Shown here in pieces: positions 23,888 through 24,127 of a stretch of 24,127 nt of DNA (the stretch's first letter is position 1; the number at the start of each line of letters is the position of its first letter). The stretch is taken from positions 883,113 through 907,239 of the forward strand of contig MU646366.1 in the NCBI GenBank assembly GCA_026770585.1, written 5' to 3'. The notes under the pieces were generated by a model. The model did not search any database. It was not told the DNA's origin and was given only the letters and a program-made list of their open reading frames with translations. The translations under genes and the position numbers were made by a program. Source of the stretch: Baffinella frigidus (lineage: Eukaryota > Cryptophyceae > Cryptomonadales > Baffinellaceae).

Positions 23888-24127
23888 TAACTCTGAACCC
23901 TGAACCCTGAACCCTGAACCCTGAACCCTGAACCCTGAACCCTGAACCCTGAACCCTAAACTCCAAACCCAAACCCCAAAACCCAAACCCCAAACCCCAA
24001 ACCCCAAACCCCAAACCCCAAACCCCAAACCCCAAAACCCAAACCCCCAACCCCAAACCCCAAACCCCAAAACCCAAACCCCAAACCCCAAACCCCAAAC
24101 CCCAAACCCCAAACCCCAAACCCCAAA
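23888..24127. repeat. CCCTGAA then CCCCAAA arrays (right edge)
   Basis: Perfect CCCTGAA units (about 23894-23955) switch to CCCCAAA/CCCAAAA units (from about 23960) that run off the window. Whether this is intron or downstream of the gene depends on where the stop codon is. Confidence 0.97.

Noticed and set aside
23868-24119. Long open frames on the - strand reading 'GFGVWGLGF' (also at 441-1430, 7818-8168, 9679-10083)
   Set aside because: They are translations of a seven-base repeat, which lacks stops in these frames; no splice or start context and no protein sense.
1-24127. Subtelomere or chromosome end
   Set aside because: Arrays alternate with exons of a single gene, differ in unit and orientation, and do not form one terminal tract.

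Overview
The window is nuclear DNA of a eukaryote. It holds one very intron-rich gene on the + strand, entering from the left edge and running almost to the right edge. I assembled 46 exons from GT-AG borders, reading-phase agreement and protein sense. They sum to about 4.56 kb (roughly 1,500 residues), only about 19% of the DNA. I see no prokaryotic features, rRNA, functional tRNA, CRISPR array or gene on the other strand. Introns full of plant/alga-type telomere-like heptamers (CCCTAAA and variants) and GC-rich exons suggest a protist or alga with TTTAGGG-type telomeres. A chromerid or other alveolate is my guess, but the window cannot settle this.

Protein: exons 1-27 encode repeated beta-rich (Ig-like) units. 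They combine a 'GKP/GQP...' start with a 'V.V.D..(G/D/N)N' strand, for example LEVQVVDQWDNVVAG and IELALQDSEGNQ. Exons 28-31 encode a charged, probably coiled-coil stretch. Exons 32-40 encode an SMC flexible-hinge domain of the SMCHD1 type: GVIGELIV, ADLFAW, GNVVILDKTSDEAAKF, ISRDGERIKANGISGG. Exons 41-44 encode a second coiled coil, and exons 45-46 a short tail. The gene is therefore a SMCHD1/GMI1-family chromatin protein. The N-terminal GHKL ATPase expected for that family would lie upstream of the window and is not seen.

Layout: 1-3.3 kb, small exons 1-7 with a TTAGGG array and a CT tract; 3.9-6.1 kb, the large exons 8-12; 6.1-7.0 kb, CCCTACA and CCCTAAA arrays around exon 13; 7.0-13.6 kb, the remaining Ig-like exons; 13.8-16.2 kb, coiled coil; 16.6-20.7 kb, hinge; 21.2-23.6 kb, C-terminal coiled coil and tail; 23.7-24.1 kb, (CCCTGAA)n then (CCCCAAA)n.

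The striking part is the introns. Most are filled with degenerate telomere-like heptamers, C-rich on the sense strand and locally homogenised to different variants. At many introns the repeat runs straight into the 3' splice site (..CCCTAAACCAG|G). Several introns also carry decayed copies of the neighbouring exon edge, near-perfect hairpins and old dispersed repeat fragments. All exon calls are manual and lack transcript support. Borders marked uncertain should be treated so.
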